DNA of 64,000 nucleotides from Chitinophagaceae bacterium. Lineage in GTDB: Bacteria; Bacteroidota; Bacteroidia; Chitinophagales; Chitinophagaceae. The stretch is from NCBI GenBank assembly GCA_016713085.1, contig JADJPV010000001.1, positions 558,001 through 622,000 on the forward strand. The letters are read 5' to 3'. The notes beneath the pieces are model-generated. The model saw only the letters and a program-made list of their open reading frames with translations. It searched no databases and was not told where the DNA came from. The position numbers and the translations under genes are program-made. Shown here piece after piece: positions 63,652 to 64,000 of the stretch (position 1 is the first letter of the stretch; each line of letters begins with the position of its first letter).

Positions 63652-64000
63652 GTTTAGACTCTAAGCACACTAAGAATCAAATGGCTTTTCAATTTCAGTA
63701 GGGGCAGGACAAACAATATTCAGCATTAATTTTTAACTTCATCAAAATATTTTCAATCAGCAGCGGTACCGGGGCAGACGGAATACAAATACCAAACCTT
63801 CTGTAAGCCCTGCACATTGGCGGCAAGCCTGCATACGGACAAAGTTGTAGTAATTTTTAGATTTATTCTTAAAATTAATGGATGGATTAACGACATCAGT
63901 TATCGCAAGCAGAAAGAAAGTCATGCAAACATGCTTGTGCTTAACAACAAAGATTCATTACCAAATTGAAAAATAAAAATAGCATATATTTAATTGTTGC
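63652..64000. other. Repeat-bearing tail without a recognised gene
   Basis: It holds the third copy of the diverged repeat (63703-63780), then CACATTGGCGGCAAGCCTGC (from 63814), similar to the right end of the attC-like site at 61251. After 63840 the sequence is A/T-rich, with no open frame or RNA gene that I can support before the window ends. Confidence 0.45.

Overview
The window looks like a chromosome fragment of a Bacteroidota bacterium, most likely family Chitinophagaceae. The evidence is a T9SS type A sorting domain, a DUF3276 PUR-type protein, the class II DAHP synthase-chorismate mutase fusion, the bacillithiol gene bshC, -7 boxes of the TAnnTTTG/TATCTTTG type, few Shine-Dalgarno sites and many short imperfect palindromes. 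At least twenty genes, several of them housekeeping, carry one-base indels, mostly in A/T runs. Many open frames are therefore halves of one gene, probably because the assembly was not polished.

Layout. 1-7.2 kb (minus strand): an aromatic amino acid operon, read from right to left as leader peptide, pheA, aminotransferase, tyrA, GNAT acetyltransferase, DAHP synthase/chorismate mutase, aroB, small protein, aroA (cut by the window edge). It begins with a clear transcription attenuator: a Phe-rich leader peptide followed by an intrinsic terminator. 7.4-15.2 kb: a small lipoprotein, an ECF sigma factor with an anti-sigma/trypsin-like protease fusion, DUF3276, an ABC exporter, a cupin, a tandem pair of small membrane proteins and a TlpA-like thioredoxin. 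15.2-26.3 kb: dnaK, aspartate kinase, a T9SS surface protein, an L,D-transpeptidase, HPPD, a GIY-YIG nuclease bracketed by nested inverted repeats, and purK. 26.5-34.7 kb: an RND efflux operon, purE and bshC.

34.8-52.2 kb is the most coherent accessory block. Two beta-L-arabinofuranosidase-type enzymes (GH127/GH146) and a clan-A hydrolase lie in one operon with 4-hydroxyproline 2-epimerase and a D-hydroxyproline dehydrogenase-like flavoenzyme. A deaminase of the DapA family and an alpha-ketoglutarate semialdehyde dehydrogenase lie a few kilobases away. Together they would strip L-arabinose from hydroxyproline of plant extensin-type glycoproteins and convert the hydroxyproline to alpha-ketoglutarate. 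A sterol-desaturase-like enzyme and an ECF sigma/anti-sigma/DUF4097 module lie inside this block on the other strand.

52.3-57.8 kb: another ECF sigma module with a Spy/CpxP-like protein, rimO, a small outer membrane protein and a PolX-like PHP protein. 57.8-61.6 kb: a restriction-modification system (endonuclease on plus, N6-methylase with a specificity-type domain and a small HTH protein on minus). It has core-site complementarity at both ends and an attC-like hairpin, as expected of an integron gene cassette, and a second small cassette follows. No integrase gene is present. 61.8-63.7 kb: an alpha-amylase family enzyme flanked by diverged copies of a repeat. No rRNA, tRNA or CRISPR array was seen.
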